From positions 27,462 through 91,461 of the forward strand of contig NZ_AUCK01000015.1 of the NCBI RefSeq assembly GCF_000429725.1: a stretch of DNA of 64,000 nucleotides, written 5' to 3'. The notes beneath the pieces are model-generated. The model had not been told where the DNA came from and did not search any database. It saw only the letters and a program-made list of their open reading frames with translations. This document shows, one piece after another, positions 51,505 to 59,623 of this stretch. Source of the stretch: Alkalicoccus chagannorensis DSM 18086 (GTDB lineage Bacteria; Bacillota; Bacilli; Bacillales; Salisediminibacteriaceae). Each line of letters starts with the position of its first letter. Position 1 is the stretch's first letter. The position numbers and the translations under genes are program-made.

Positions 51505-53145
51505 ATGCAGCGATACACAGGATCCAATCCAGCATTTCAAGATACCGGGCGGAAGGCCCTCCAGGGAGTGAGAGGAGCCGTCACGTCCCCGAACTATATG
51601 GCCACACAGGCCGGGGAACAGATCCTCCGGAAAGGCGGTCATGCTGTCGAAGGCGCGATAGCGGTGAATGCGGTGCTTTGTGTCGTTTATCCGCACATGG
51701 CCGGCCTCGGCGGCGATGCGTTCGCTCTCGTGAAACATCAGGGAGGGAACGTCGAGGCATTGAACGGCAGCGGCCGTGCCGGAGAAAAGGCGACGAGAGA
51801 CTGGTACAGGGAACAAGGATACGAGACGATCCCGCAGCGCGGCCCGCTGGCAGCCAACACAGTTCCCGGAACAGTGGCCGCCTGGAAGGAGCTGCATGAA
51901 ACGTATGGGAAACTTTCCTGGCAGGAACTCTTCGAAGAAGCAATCTATTATGCGGAACACGGGTTTCCTGTCACAGAGAAATTCAGTCGTTTTCTGCATG
52001 AGAAAGCGGATGTGCTGAGACAGCATAAAAAGGCGGCAGAGACACTGCTGCCGGGAGGAGAGCCGCCGAATACAGGGGATATCCTCGTACAGAAAGATTT
52101 AGGGGCGACCTTCCGTACCATTGCGGGAGAAGGGGCAGACGCCTTTTATCATGGTCCCCTTGCCGAGCAGCTCAGCGGATCGCTCCAGCAGGCGGGTGGA
52201 TTGTTGACAGAAGAAGATCTGGCTGCGCACACCTCCGACTGGGAGACGCCGCTCTCCACCACGTATCACGACCGGTATGAAGTGTTTGAAATGAAACCAA
52301 ATACGCAGGGGATCGCCACGCTTATGATGTTGAACATTCTGGAGCAGTTCCCAATTGCGGCTATCGGGGATAATACACCGGACTATTATCATTTGATGGC
52401 AGAAGCAGCGAAAGTGGCTTTTACCTACCGCGACCGCTGGGTGACCGACCCTGCGTTTGAGCAAGTGCCAATGGAAGAGATGCTCTCGGATGAGCATACG
52501 CAGGAAATGGTCCGCATGATCGACATGAACCGGGCTTATCCGGTAGAAGATCTTCCGGCTCTTCCGGAACTGGATGTGAATAAAGATACCACGTTCTTTG
52601 CAGCTGCCGATGCAGAAGGCAATACTATCTCGATGATCCAGAGTGTGTATCACGAATTCGGCTCCGGATTCATGACCGACAGTGGCTTTATTCTTCAGAA
52701 TCGTGGCTCGTTCTTCAGCCTCGATGACGAGCATCCGAACCGGCTGGAGCCCGGGAAACGAACCTTCCACACGATCATTCCGGCGATGGCCTTAAAAGAG
52801 GGGGAACCCTTCCTGCTTTTCGGAACGATGGGAGGAGAAGGCCAGCCGCAGACCCAGTGTGCGCTGATGACAAGAATCGTCGACTTCGGCATGGACGTCC
52901 AGCAGGCGATTGAAGCACCGAGGTGGCTGTATGGCCGGACGTGGGGCGATAACAGTTCGACGTTCAAGCTGGAAAAGCGGATTCCGGACAGCATCATGGC
53001 ACGACTCGGCGATCTCGGGCATGAAATTGAAATTGCTGCGGCGTATTCCCAGCAGATGGGTCATGCCCAGGCTCTAAAAATAGAAGATGGGCTTTATGAA
53101 GCAGGTGCAGATCCAAGAGGGGATGGTACCGCGCTCAGCTGGTAA
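51505..53145 (+). CDS. gamma-glutamyltransferase family protein (YwrD-like)
   Basis: 546 aa. The ATG at 51505 is 8 nt after AGGAGG; a GTG at 51499 is too close. Ggt is an N-terminal nucleophile hydrolase that cleaves itself and then hydrolyses or transfers gamma-glutamyl groups, for example from glutathione or polyglutamate. The new N-terminal nucleophile is Thr362 in NKDTTFFAAADAEGN. Other conserved pieces are AVTSPNYMATQAGEQILRKGG, PHMAGLGGDAFALV and MGGEGQPQTQCALMTRIVDFGM. No signal peptide is present, so it is probably cytoplasmic like B. subtilis YwrD. Confidence 0.93.
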   Translation: MQRYTGSNPAFQDTGRKALQGVRGAVTSPNYMATQAGEQILRKGGHAVEGAIAVNAVLCVVYPHMAGLGGDAFALVKHQGGNVEALNGSGRAGEKATRDWYREQGYETIPQRGPLAANTVPGTVAAWKELHETYGKLSWQELFEEAIYYAEHGFPVTEKFSRFLHEKADVLRQHKKAAETLLPGGEPPNTGDILVQKDLGATFRTIAGEGADAFYHGPLAEQLSGSLQQAGGLLTEEDLAAHTSDWETPLSTTYHDRYEVFEMKPNTQGIATLMMLNILEQFPIAAIGDNTPDYYHLMAEAAKVAFTYRDRWVTDPAFEQVPMEEMLSDEHTQEMVRMIDMNRAYPVEDLPALPELDVNKDTTFFAAADAEGNTISMIQSVYHEFGSGFMTDSGFILQNRGSFFSLDDEHPNRLEPGKRTFHTIIPAMALKEGEPFLLFGTMGGEGQPQTQCALMTRIVDFGMDVQQAIEAPRWLYGRTWGDNSSTFKLEKRIPDSIMARLGDLGHEIEIAAAYSQQMGHAQALKIEDGLYEAGADPRGDGTALSW

Positions 53146-53297
53146 AGAAAACGAGCGGCCCGGACAGCGGGCCCTCTTTTTCCGTACTCCTGCCCTCATG
53201 CACCAAAACGGTGGCTGGAACGCTCGAAACCCGGCCTTGAAGAAAAAAGGAAAGTTCTGTTCAAGCTTAATGTTGTGATTTGATGAAAGCAGCAATA

Positions 53298-53422
53298 GGC
53301 GGCGACGCTCAAGGGGTAAGCGCCGTCCGAACATCCTCTTCGCATCGCGAAGGATCGTGGAGGACAAGCCCCGGAGCAGGCGTCCGCCGAAAGCGGAAGA
53401 CATCCACAACGAACGATAACAT
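53298..53422 (+). repeat. R4 leader repeat
   Basis: AGGCGGCGACGCTCAAG at the left and CAGGCGTCCGCCGAAAGCGG, then CAACGAACGATAAC at the right, with an internal ATCCTCTTCGC/GCGAAGGAT hairpin. It ends 25 nt ahead of the lactate permease start, in the same relation to a gene as the copy at 21200-21295. Bases 53146-53297 hold no gene. Confidence 0.65.
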
Positions 53423-53446
53423 AGCCCAAAAGAAAGGAGCGATTCG

Positions 53447-55060
53447 ATGAATGATCACAATTTACCACTCGACCTGCTGCACTGGGGTGCTGCGGCCCTC
53501 CCGCTTGTGCTGCTGCTTGTCATGCTCGTCGGCCTCCGCTGGTCCGGCCCACGGTCCGGCTGGATTGCCATGGGCATTGCAACCCTGCTTGCCTTCACGC
53601 TATACCAAGCTCCATTTGATAACATCGCCGTTGGCTTCGGAATGGGTCTCTGGGAGGCCTTCTTCATCCTGCTCGTCGTCTGGCCGGCTCTCTGGCTGTA
53701 CCAGGTAACGAAAGAAGCAGGTGCCTTTACCGTTATCCGGGAGGACATACAGAAAACGTCGAAAAACTATCTGTTTCTCGTTCTTGCCTTCGGGTGGGTT
53801 TTTGCCTCCTTCCTGCAGGGGATTGCCGGCTTCGGCGCACCGATTGCCGTCGTTGCTCCACTCCTGATTGGTATTGGGGTGAAGCCGGTCACGGCTGTCG
53901 TCATTCCATTGATCGGCCACGCCTGGGCAAATATGTTCGGTACACTCGCGGTCGGCTGGATTGCGACCATCAATGCAGTCGAAATACAGGACCAGGCGAT
54001 GACGCTGTTTTATACATCGATTCTGCTATGGATTCCGAACGTGCTGGCTGGCTTCATGATTTGTTACTTATTCGCGAAATGGAAAGGAATTAAAGAAGGT
54101 TTCTGGGTTGTTATCATCATTTCTCTCATTCACGGCGGCGGCCAGCTTGCACTCACGCAGGTAAACGCGACGCTGAGTACGTTTATTCCAGCTACGCTTG
54201 CGATGGGGGTACTGCTGCTGTTTGCCCGCCGTGCGAAATACCAGGAGCGCACAGATCTCGAGGATGAAACGGAAATCCTGGAAGAAGATCATCAAAGTGA
54301 ATCCGAGAAGCCGAAGATTTCGATTCATAAAGCCTTCATGCCTTACTACGTATTGACGATCGTCTCTGTGCTCGCATTAGGGATCCCGCAGGTGAATGAC
54401 TTCCTCGATCAGTTCGAGTTCGGTTTCACCTTCCCGGCAACGGAGACGGGATATGGATTTGCGGAAGACCCGGAAGAACCGTATTCGCCTATAGCGCCGC
54501 TGACGCACCCAGGGCTCTATCTAATGATCGCTTCGATCTTTGCGATGGTGTATTATAAACGCCTCGGGCTGTTTGCCTCCGATGCTTTTTCCTCGATTCG
54601 AAGCGGGGTGATCGGTAATGCTGTCGGGGCCTCTCTGGCGATCAGCGGGTTTTTGACCATGACCGAGATTATGGGAAGCTCCGGTCAGACAACCGTCATT
54701 GCGCTCGGTATTGCGACCGTATCCAACCCGCCGGTGTACGTCGCCCTTGCCAACGTCATTGGGATTACCGGTGCCTTCATGACCTCTTCGAATACATCGT
54801 CGAACGTCCTGTTTGCGCCGCTGCATGGCAACGTTGCGCAGTCAATGGACGGTCTGGGACTGTCCGCAACCATTGCAGCCCAGTCGACCGGGGGTGCGAT
54901 CGGTAACTCCATTGCACCGGCGAACGTCGTGCTCGGTACCAGCACGGCCGGCATTCAAGGACGGGATGCTGAAGTATTCAAACCGACCCTTGTCTTCTGT
55001 CTCATAGCCGGAGTGGCAGTTTCCTTAACAGCCGTCCTGCTCCACTTCATCGGAGGATAA
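53447..55060 (+). CDS. L-lactate permease (LctP/LutP family)
   Basis: 537 aa with about twelve to fourteen membrane segments. LctP-type sequences: FASFLQGIAGFGAPIAVVAPLLIGIGVKPV, IPLIGHAWANMFGTLAVGW, EIMGSSGQTTVIALG, and ITGAFMTSSNTSSNVLFAPLHG with AAQSTGGAIGNSIAPANVVLGTSTAG. The family brings in lactate or glycolate with protons. AAAGGAGC lies just upstream. The gene is monocistronic here, and the lutABC utilisation genes are not in the window. Substrate between lactate and glycolate is not decided. Confidence 0.95.
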   Translation: MNDHNLPLDLLHWGAAALPLVLLLVMLVGLRWSGPRSGWIAMGIATLLAFTLYQAPFDNIAVGFGMGLWEAFFILLVVWPALWLYQVTKEAGAFTVIREDIQKTSKNYLFLVLAFGWVFASFLQGIAGFGAPIAVVAPLLIGIGVKPVTAVVIPLIGHAWANMFGTLAVGWIATINAVEIQDQAMTLFYTSILLWIPNVLAGFMICYLFAKWKGIKEGFWVVIIISLIHGGGQLALTQVNATLSTFIPATLAMGVLLLFARRAKYQERTDLEDETEILEEDHQSESEKPKISIHKAFMPYYVLTIVSVLALGIPQVNDFLDQFEFGFTFPATETGYGFAEDPEEPYSPIAPLTHPGLYLMIASIFAMVYYKRLGLFASDAFSSIRSGVIGNAVGASLAISGFLTMTEIMGSSGQTTVIALGIATVSNPPVYVALANVIGITGAFMTSSNTSSNVLFAPLHGNVAQSMDGLGLSATIAAQSTGGAIGNSIAPANVVLGTSTAGIQGRDAEVFKPTLVFCLIAGVAVSLTAVLLHFIGG

Positions 55061-55093
55061 GAGAGAAAGAACAAACGAAGAAAAAGTCTTCAG

Positions 55094-55128
55094 AAAGGAG
55101 CTTCCCAAAAGGGGGAGCTCCTTTTTCA
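55094..55128 (+). terminator. rho-independent terminator
   Basis: AAAGGAGCTTCCC pairs with GGGGAGCTCCTTT, followed by TTC. It ends the lactate permease gene. Confidence 0.85.
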
Positions 55129-55624
55129 AAGTATAAGAATGTCAGGTCTGTTGATTAACCAATATCATCCAAATAATATCTGTTGTTTTTTCTATAAAAA
55201 CAACAGAAAGAGCTTCTTATTTGGAATGCGGAGAGACGCTCTGCTTCCGCCGGGCGCTTTCCGGAGGGGACTCTCTCAGCTAGTCTGCCTCCGGCAGCCG
55301 GATCTTCGAATCGTCCTGATCCTCCCGGAGTCGCCGTCCCCTTGTATGAAAAGTTATACATTCCTATCCTGTAAAAAAAGCTGTAATGCTTTTTCTATCT
55401 TAGGAAAAACGAGCCTTTCGTTGAAAGAAAGGAGGATCCTGCATCCTTTCTTCCTTGAGATCAAAATGTGTCGCAGTGGCAAGGTGTTCTTTCGAGACGC
55501 CTGTAGAAAAAGGAAGCTGGAAGATCTCCCTGGCGTTCTTCGGGGGAAGCTTCCCGTAGACGAAGGGCGCCGCTGTTATTGCCTGAGCCTGCAGGGATCG
55601 GCACTCCGATTCGCCTGAAATGTA
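55129..55624. other. intergenic region with R1 fragments, no gene
   Basis: This stretch between the permease terminator and the cobW promoter has no open frame with coding quality. It holds an inverted R1 left end at 55316-55366, a hairpin (AAGAAAGGA with TCCTTTCTT, 55424-55455) that resembles the inner R1 stem, and GC-rich sequence that I cannot assign. Confidence 0.45.
55316..55366 (-). repeat. R1 repeat, left part, inverted
   Basis: On the minus strand: GATAGGAATGTATAAC, then TTTTCATACAAGGGGACGGCG, the standard left end and core of R1; similarity then stops. Confidence 0.7.
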
Positions 55625-55653
55625 TTGACCTTATCCAGAAAAAAGCGTACACT
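55625..55653 (+). promoter_or_regulatory. sigma-A-type promoter of the CobW gene
   Basis: TTGACC (55625-55630), 17-nt spacer, TACACT (55648-55653). It lies directly ahead of the Zur box. Confidence 0.6.
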
Positions 55654-55661
55654 CACCATAT

Positions 55662-55682
55662 AAATCGTAATAATTACGTTTT
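55662..55682 (+). promoter_or_regulatory. Zur box (zinc-responsive operator)
   Basis: AAATCGTAAT-A-ATTACGTTTT is a near-perfect match to the Bacillus Zur operator (core TCGTAAT-N-ATTACGA). It lies just downstream of the predicted -10, where zinc-loaded Zur would block transcription. This predicts expression under zinc limitation. Confidence 0.8.
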
Positions 55683-55698
55683 GAGAGGAGCGCACAAC

Positions 55699-56880
55699 AT
55701 GAATCGAATACCAGTCACCGTGCTGAGCGGCTATCTCGGAGCAGGAAAAACAACCTTGTTAAACCATCTCCTGCGTGAGGGGCCGGAGCGGACGGCCGTG
55801 ATTGTGAATGACATGAGCGACATTAATATCGACGCGGGTACGGTCAAAGCGGAGCACTTCCGGCGGTCGGATGAAAGATTAGTGGAACTCTCGAATGGCT
55901 GTATCTGCTGCACCCTGCGGGAAGATCTGCTGCAGGAAGTACAGGTTCTTGCAGAACAGGGCGGGATTGATCGTATCCTGATTGAATCCACCGGCATCAG
56001 CGAACCGGTTCCCGTTGCACAAACATTCAGCTATATTGATGAAGAGACAGGCATTGACCTGACAAAAACGTGCTATATTCAAAATATGGTGACGGTTGTG
56101 GATGTCCACCGGTTCTGGTCCGACTTCCGCTCTGGTGACAGCCTGCTTGACCGGGCAGAAGCGGCAGAAACCGGGGATGAGCGTGACGTTGTTGATCTGC
56201 TTGTTGACCAGATTGAATTTTGTAATGTTTTGATTTTAAATAAAGTCAGCATGATCGACCCGGAAGAACTGCAGAGCATGGAGCAGATGCTCCGCACACT
56301 TCAGCCATCAGCGGATCTGATCAAAACCGATTACGGCCGGGTGGCAGCAGATCGTCTGTTTCAGGAGAACCGGTTCGATTTTGAAGAGGCGACTATGGCT
56401 GCAGGGTGGATCCAGGAGCTTCAGGCAGAAGAACATACGCCGGAAACAGAAGAATACGCCATTTCGAGCTTCGTCTACCGGCGCCGTGAGCCGTTTCATC
56501 CGGAGCGGCTGTATCAATGGCTGCAGGACCTCCCGGAGCAGGTCGTGCGGATGAAAGGGATCATCTGGAGTGCTTCGCATCCCGACATGGCTGTCTCCCT
56601 TTCCCAGGCAGGGCCTTCTGTGTATATTCATCCTGTCGCCTACTGGGTGGCAGCGCTGACGGAAGAAGAGCAGGAGCATTATCTGGCTGAAAATGAGGAG
56701 CTGCAGGAAGAGTGGCGGCCGGGGATTGGAGACCGTAAAACCGAGTTCGTGCTGATCGGGATCCATCTGCCGGCTGCGGAGCTTGAAAAACAGCTGGATG
56801 CCTGCCTGCTGACGAAAGAAGAGCAGACCATGCATCCGGAACAATTTTCTCACCCGTGGGAAGAGGCCCCGCTCTCCTAA
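55699..56880 (+). CDS. CobW/COG0523 family GTPase, putative zinc chaperone
   Basis: 393 aa from the ATG at 55699 (AGAGGAGCG upstream). It is a G3E GTPase: P-loop GYLGAGKTT (11-19), the metal-binding CICC motif at 68-71 in NGCICCTLREDLL, IESTGISEPVPVA, and NKVS as the guanine-specificity motif. A CobW C-terminal domain (about 270-375) follows. Members of this family under Zur control, such as ZagA/YciC of B. subtilis, deliver zinc to key enzymes during starvation, which is the likely role here. It is monocistronic and ends at a clear terminator. The CICC motif and the Zur box together make the zinc link strong. Confidence 0.94.
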   Translation: MNRIPVTVLSGYLGAGKTTLLNHLLREGPERTAVIVNDMSDINIDAGTVKAEHFRRSDERLVELSNGCICCTLREDLLQEVQVLAEQGGIDRILIESTGISEPVPVAQTFSYIDEETGIDLTKTCYIQNMVTVVDVHRFWSDFRSGDSLLDRAEAAETGDERDVVDLLVDQIEFCNVLILNKVSMIDPEELQSMEQMLRTLQPSADLIKTDYGRVAADRLFQENRFDFEEATMAAGWIQELQAEEHTPETEEYAISSFVYRRREPFHPERLYQWLQDLPEQVVRMKGIIWSASHPDMAVSLSQAGPSVYIHPVAYWVAALTEEEQEHYLAENEELQEEWRPGIGDRKTEFVLIGIHLPAAELEKQLDACLLTKEEQTMHPEQFSHPWEEAPLS

Positions 56881-56886
56881 AGACAA

Positions 56887-56928
56887 GAAGTCCCGCCGGA
56901 AGTATCTTTCTTCCGGCGGGACTTCTTT
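56887..56928 (+). terminator. rho-independent terminator
   Basis: GAAGTCCCGCCGGAAG pairs with CTTCCGGCGGGACTTC, followed by TTTGG. It ends the CobW gene; on the minus strand it might also serve the DUF4317 gene. Confidence 0.92.
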
Positions 56929-57081
56929 GGCAGTTCGGGGAGCATTCCTGGAACGAAGCGGCGTTTTCCCTCCGCCAGGCGCGAAACCGGATCTTCGCAG
57001 GGGAGCCCTGCTCCTCGCTGCGACGGTCGGGTGTTTCGCGCCTTGGAGCGCAGAATATACGTGGCGGCAGGAGGCCGTTCT

Positions 57082-58269
57082 CTATTCGTCCTCAGGCTCC
57101 TCTTCCTCAACTTTATAGCCGAACTCTTCCGGCAGCATACGGAAGCCGTCCAGCTCGGCATCTTCGTCGATTTCAATCATGATGCAGCGCCGGCCTCCGA
57201 AGTTCACCTGCTTGACGTACTGCAGATCCTGCTGGCTGATGGTCACATCGGCGGCTTTCGTTTTGATTTTGATCGACTTGGATGCATACCTCGGTACGAT
57301 GCTGCTCGCTTTGACTTCGTAATTTTCTTCGGTCGTCACATATTGAAAAGCGGCCTTGACTTCCTCGGCTTCTACACCCTGACCGACTTCGTTCAGCACG
57401 CGCTCGACGTCCTGATATCCGAGCTTCGGGGGCTCCGCTTCCTCTTCGACGCTCTCTTCGACCATTTTATTGATTTCACCGTATACCCCGGCGAGTGCGG
57501 CCGGCGGGAGCTGATCCCCGACGATGTGTTTCACGACATCTTCAAACACTTCTTTTTCTTCTGCAGCGGTCACAGGCTCTTCGCTCTGGAGTACTTCTTC
57601 GGTAAAGTGTGGATCAATCATGTTCGGCTTTTCTGCCGCGTAGAGAAGGTAATTGACATCCGGGACTCCGTCCGTTACTACTGGGAATAAAAAGCCGCCG
57701 AGCGGATGCTTCACGTCGATTACCGGATCCACGTTGATCTTGTACTTAAATTCTTTCTCGACGTAGTCAAAGAGCATTTCGCGGTCCGGGTCCTGCGTTT
57801 TGTTAATCGCACATAAAATAAACGGCGTGGCGTAGACCGGCTGCTGGCTGTCCGTCTCTGCATCACCGCTCTTCTTTTTGCTCTGCTGGTACTCGCCGCG
57901 GACAAACGTGATCACACGATCTTTTTCATGGGGGTGCTCGGCGATCATTTTTTCTGCGAGGCTCATCATGTGGTCCTGCCAGCCTTCCGATTCCAGCGTC
58001 ACTTGATGCAGCAGCCGCTGGGTCTCCGCTCCCTGCTGAAATTTCAGCGGGAATAACTTTTCATCCATCCGTCCCGTCAGCGTTTTTTTGAAGCTTTGAA
58101 AAAAGAGCTCCTGCTGTTCCCGTTCGAGCATTTCAAACGGCTGCGTTTCGGCATGATAGACTTCTGTTGTTTCCTTCAATACGTAAAGATTAAATACTTC
58201 CTTGAGCTGCAGCTTCGTCTGCTCCGGCTTCAACTGCCGGCGGAAAGCGGCAAGGTCTTTTTTGTCCAT
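57082..58269 (-). CDS. DUF4317 domain-containing protein
   Basis: 395 aa soluble acidic protein. The opening MDKKDLAAFRRQLKPEQTKLQLKEVFNLYV is the DUF4317 signature, and the domain spans essentially the whole length, ending with MIEIDEDAELDGFRMLPEEFGYKVEEEEPED. The family is common in Firmicutes and has no known activity. AGGAGGCGC precedes the ATG. It is monocistronic. Nothing in the neighbours suggests a role. Confidence 0.92.
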   Translation of the reverse strand: MDKKDLAAFRRQLKPEQTKLQLKEVFNLYVLKETTEVYHAETQPFEMLEREQQELFFQSFKKTLTGRMDEKLFPLKFQQGAETQRLLHQVTLESEGWQDHMMSLAEKMIAEHPHEKDRVITFVRGEYQQSKKKSGDAETDSQQPVYATPFILCAINKTQDPDREMLFDYVEKEFKYKINVDPVIDVKHPLGGFLFPVVTDGVPDVNYLLYAAEKPNMIDPHFTEEVLQSEEPVTAAEEKEVFEDVVKHIVGDQLPPAALAGVYGEINKMVEESVEEEAEPPKLGYQDVERVLNEVGQGVEAEEVKAAFQYVTTEENYEVKASSIVPRYASKSIKIKTKAADVTISQQDLQYVKQVNFGGRRCIMIEIDEDAELDGFRMLPEEFGYKVEEEEPEDE

Positions 58270-58713
58270 ATGTATGCGCCTCCTGATGTGAACGTCCTGT
58301 TCAGTTTAACATACACCCGTGAGCGGCAGGAGCAGGAAAAAGGAAAAAGAGGCTGAGGAAAACAAGAATAGAAAGAAGCCTTTTATATGTGTAACGAGGA
58401 TCACTTGAATCAAGTCCTTCTGCCGATGGATGTTTCAATCCCATGAAAAAAACATGTTGTGTCTGGCCCAAGTTTATACCCCGACATAACATACATCAAT
58501 CGATTCCGTGTTCTCCCTGAGGTCCAGGAAAGATGACGCTAATGGTTTGTTCCATTCCGATGCAGATAAATCGAGGGAAAAACGATGGATTCGGAAGATG
58601 AACCTGGAGCCATTTGCGGTCGTTGTAACATGGGTGCCGAGCCAGCACGCATGGCCGTGCACGTAGGAGAGGGTCCGGCCGTGAGAGAGGCTCGTGATCG
58701 TTATGTACAAACA
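58270..58713. other. intergenic region without a convincing gene
   Basis: A 78-codon open frame (58585-58821) covers part of it but lacks a ribosome binding site; its last third is simply the IS1182 tail hairpin read as RDRYVQTKRF. I see no other feature. Confidence 0.4.
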
Positions 58714-58754
58714 AAACGCTTTCGACGATCCAAATCGGATCATCGAGAGCGTTT
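58714..58754. repeat. R2 solo hairpin, opposite orientation
   Basis: AAACGCTTTCGACGATCC and GGATCATCGAGAGCGTTT, preceded by TTATGTACAAAC. In the transposase gene the coding strand reads TCGAATGTACAAAC before the same hairpin, so the copy is in the sense of the transposase tail. Confidence 0.75.
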
Positions 58755-58761
58755 TTACTTT

Positions 58762-58823
58762 GGTGATAAGAATGTATACGTTTCATCGAGGGGGACGTCG
58801 CTCCGCGCTTTTGTTCCATGATA
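58762..58823 (+). repeat. R1 short form (internal deletion)
   Basis: GAATGTATACG, TTTCATCGAGGGGGACG joins directly to TCCGCGCTTTTGTTCCATGATA; the hairpin centre is missing. Confidence 0.72.
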
Positions 58824-58962
58824 GGAATGTACAAGTTTTCATACAGTGTAACGGCGGCTCCATGCGCTGCATGGAAAGAAAGAAAACCTCTTGCTTTCCT
58901 CTAAAAGCCTGCAGCGACACCGCACGCCGTTCCGATCAAAAGGCGCTGCACGCTTTTGTTTA
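58824..58962 (+). repeat. R1 repeat, full length
   Basis: Complete copy head-to-tail behind the short form. The inner stem is GGAAAGAAAG/CTTTCCTC, slightly altered but still pairing. Its right end abuts the stop codon of the DICT gene. Confidence 0.85.
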
Positions 58963-59502
58963 TCAGGAGACAGCGCCTTCTAAAAGAGAGACAGCTTTTT
59001 TGACAGATCCTGGACTCGAGGACTTGACCCCTTTAAAATGACGGTCTTCTTCTACAGCCTTCGTGCCGAAGCCGTCCTGGTCCTGGGCTACCATCATGGA
59101 TTTGAACGCCGGTCCGTCGATGACGAGGAACCATTCTTTCATGAGCTCGGCATTTTTCGGAAGGTGAACGTAGGTGATATTCGGATGGTCCGGGAGTTTT
59201 TTGTCATTTTCGCCGAAGATATAAATGTCGGCGGTTTCGGCCATTTCTAAGTATCGGTCCATGATTGCTTCCGCACGGGAGAGTTTCTGAAAACCGGCAT
59301 ACACGACTGCTTTCATTTTCTTTTTGATGACCATGTTTTCCATCATGAGGCACATGTACTCCAGCTGCGGAACTTTCGATTCATACTTTAACGAAGAAGA
59401 TTCAAGTTTCTGGGCCGAAGTGCCTCCAGTAAAGTCAGCATGATCGCCGCTCACTTCGTTTACAAACGTTTGAAATACAGACATAGATGAAATATCCGAC
59501 AT
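58963..59502 (-). CDS. stand-alone DICT sensory-domain protein
   Basis: 179 aa from the ATG at 59502 (AAGGAG, 8-nt spacing). A short N-terminus is followed by a DICT-type alpha/beta domain (about 45-175): YMCLMMENMVIKKKMKAVVYAGFQKLS, TADIYIFGENDKKLPDHPNITYVHLPKNAELMKEWFLVIDG, and FKGVKSSSPGSVKKAVSLL at the end. DICT domains are sensory modules usually joined to cyclic-di-GMP or two-component proteins and have been proposed to take part in light responses. Here it stands alone, so it must act through a partner; the divergent chemoreceptor gene is the nearest candidate. Confidence 0.82.
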   Translation of the reverse strand: MSDISSMSVFQTFVNEVSGDHADFTGGTSAQKLESSSLKYESKVPQLEYMCLMMENMVIKKKMKAVVYAGFQKLSRAEAIMDRYLEMAETADIYIFGENDKKLPDHPNITYVHLPKNAELMKEWFLVIDGPAFKSMMVAQDQDGFGTKAVEEDRHFKGVKSSSPGSVKKAVSLLEGAVS

Positions 59503-59623
59503 TTGATTCACTCCTTAAGTTTTAAATGGTGAAAAAAGAGGTATGGTACTGAGACTAAAGAATTAATCATTTGACTATTACCTTGTTTTACATCGTTTAA
59601 ACATCAAAAGGGGGAAAAGATTC

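Noticed and set aside
58585..58821. small gene with a transposase-like C-terminus
   Set aside because: No ribosome binding site; the similarity is to the R2 hairpin and R1 short form, not to a functional domain.
59597..59604. GTTTAAAC palindrome between the DICT and MCP genes as a sigma-B or operator site
   Set aside because: It is only 8 bp and the distance to any GGGTAT-like box is wrong; likely chance in AT-rich sequence.
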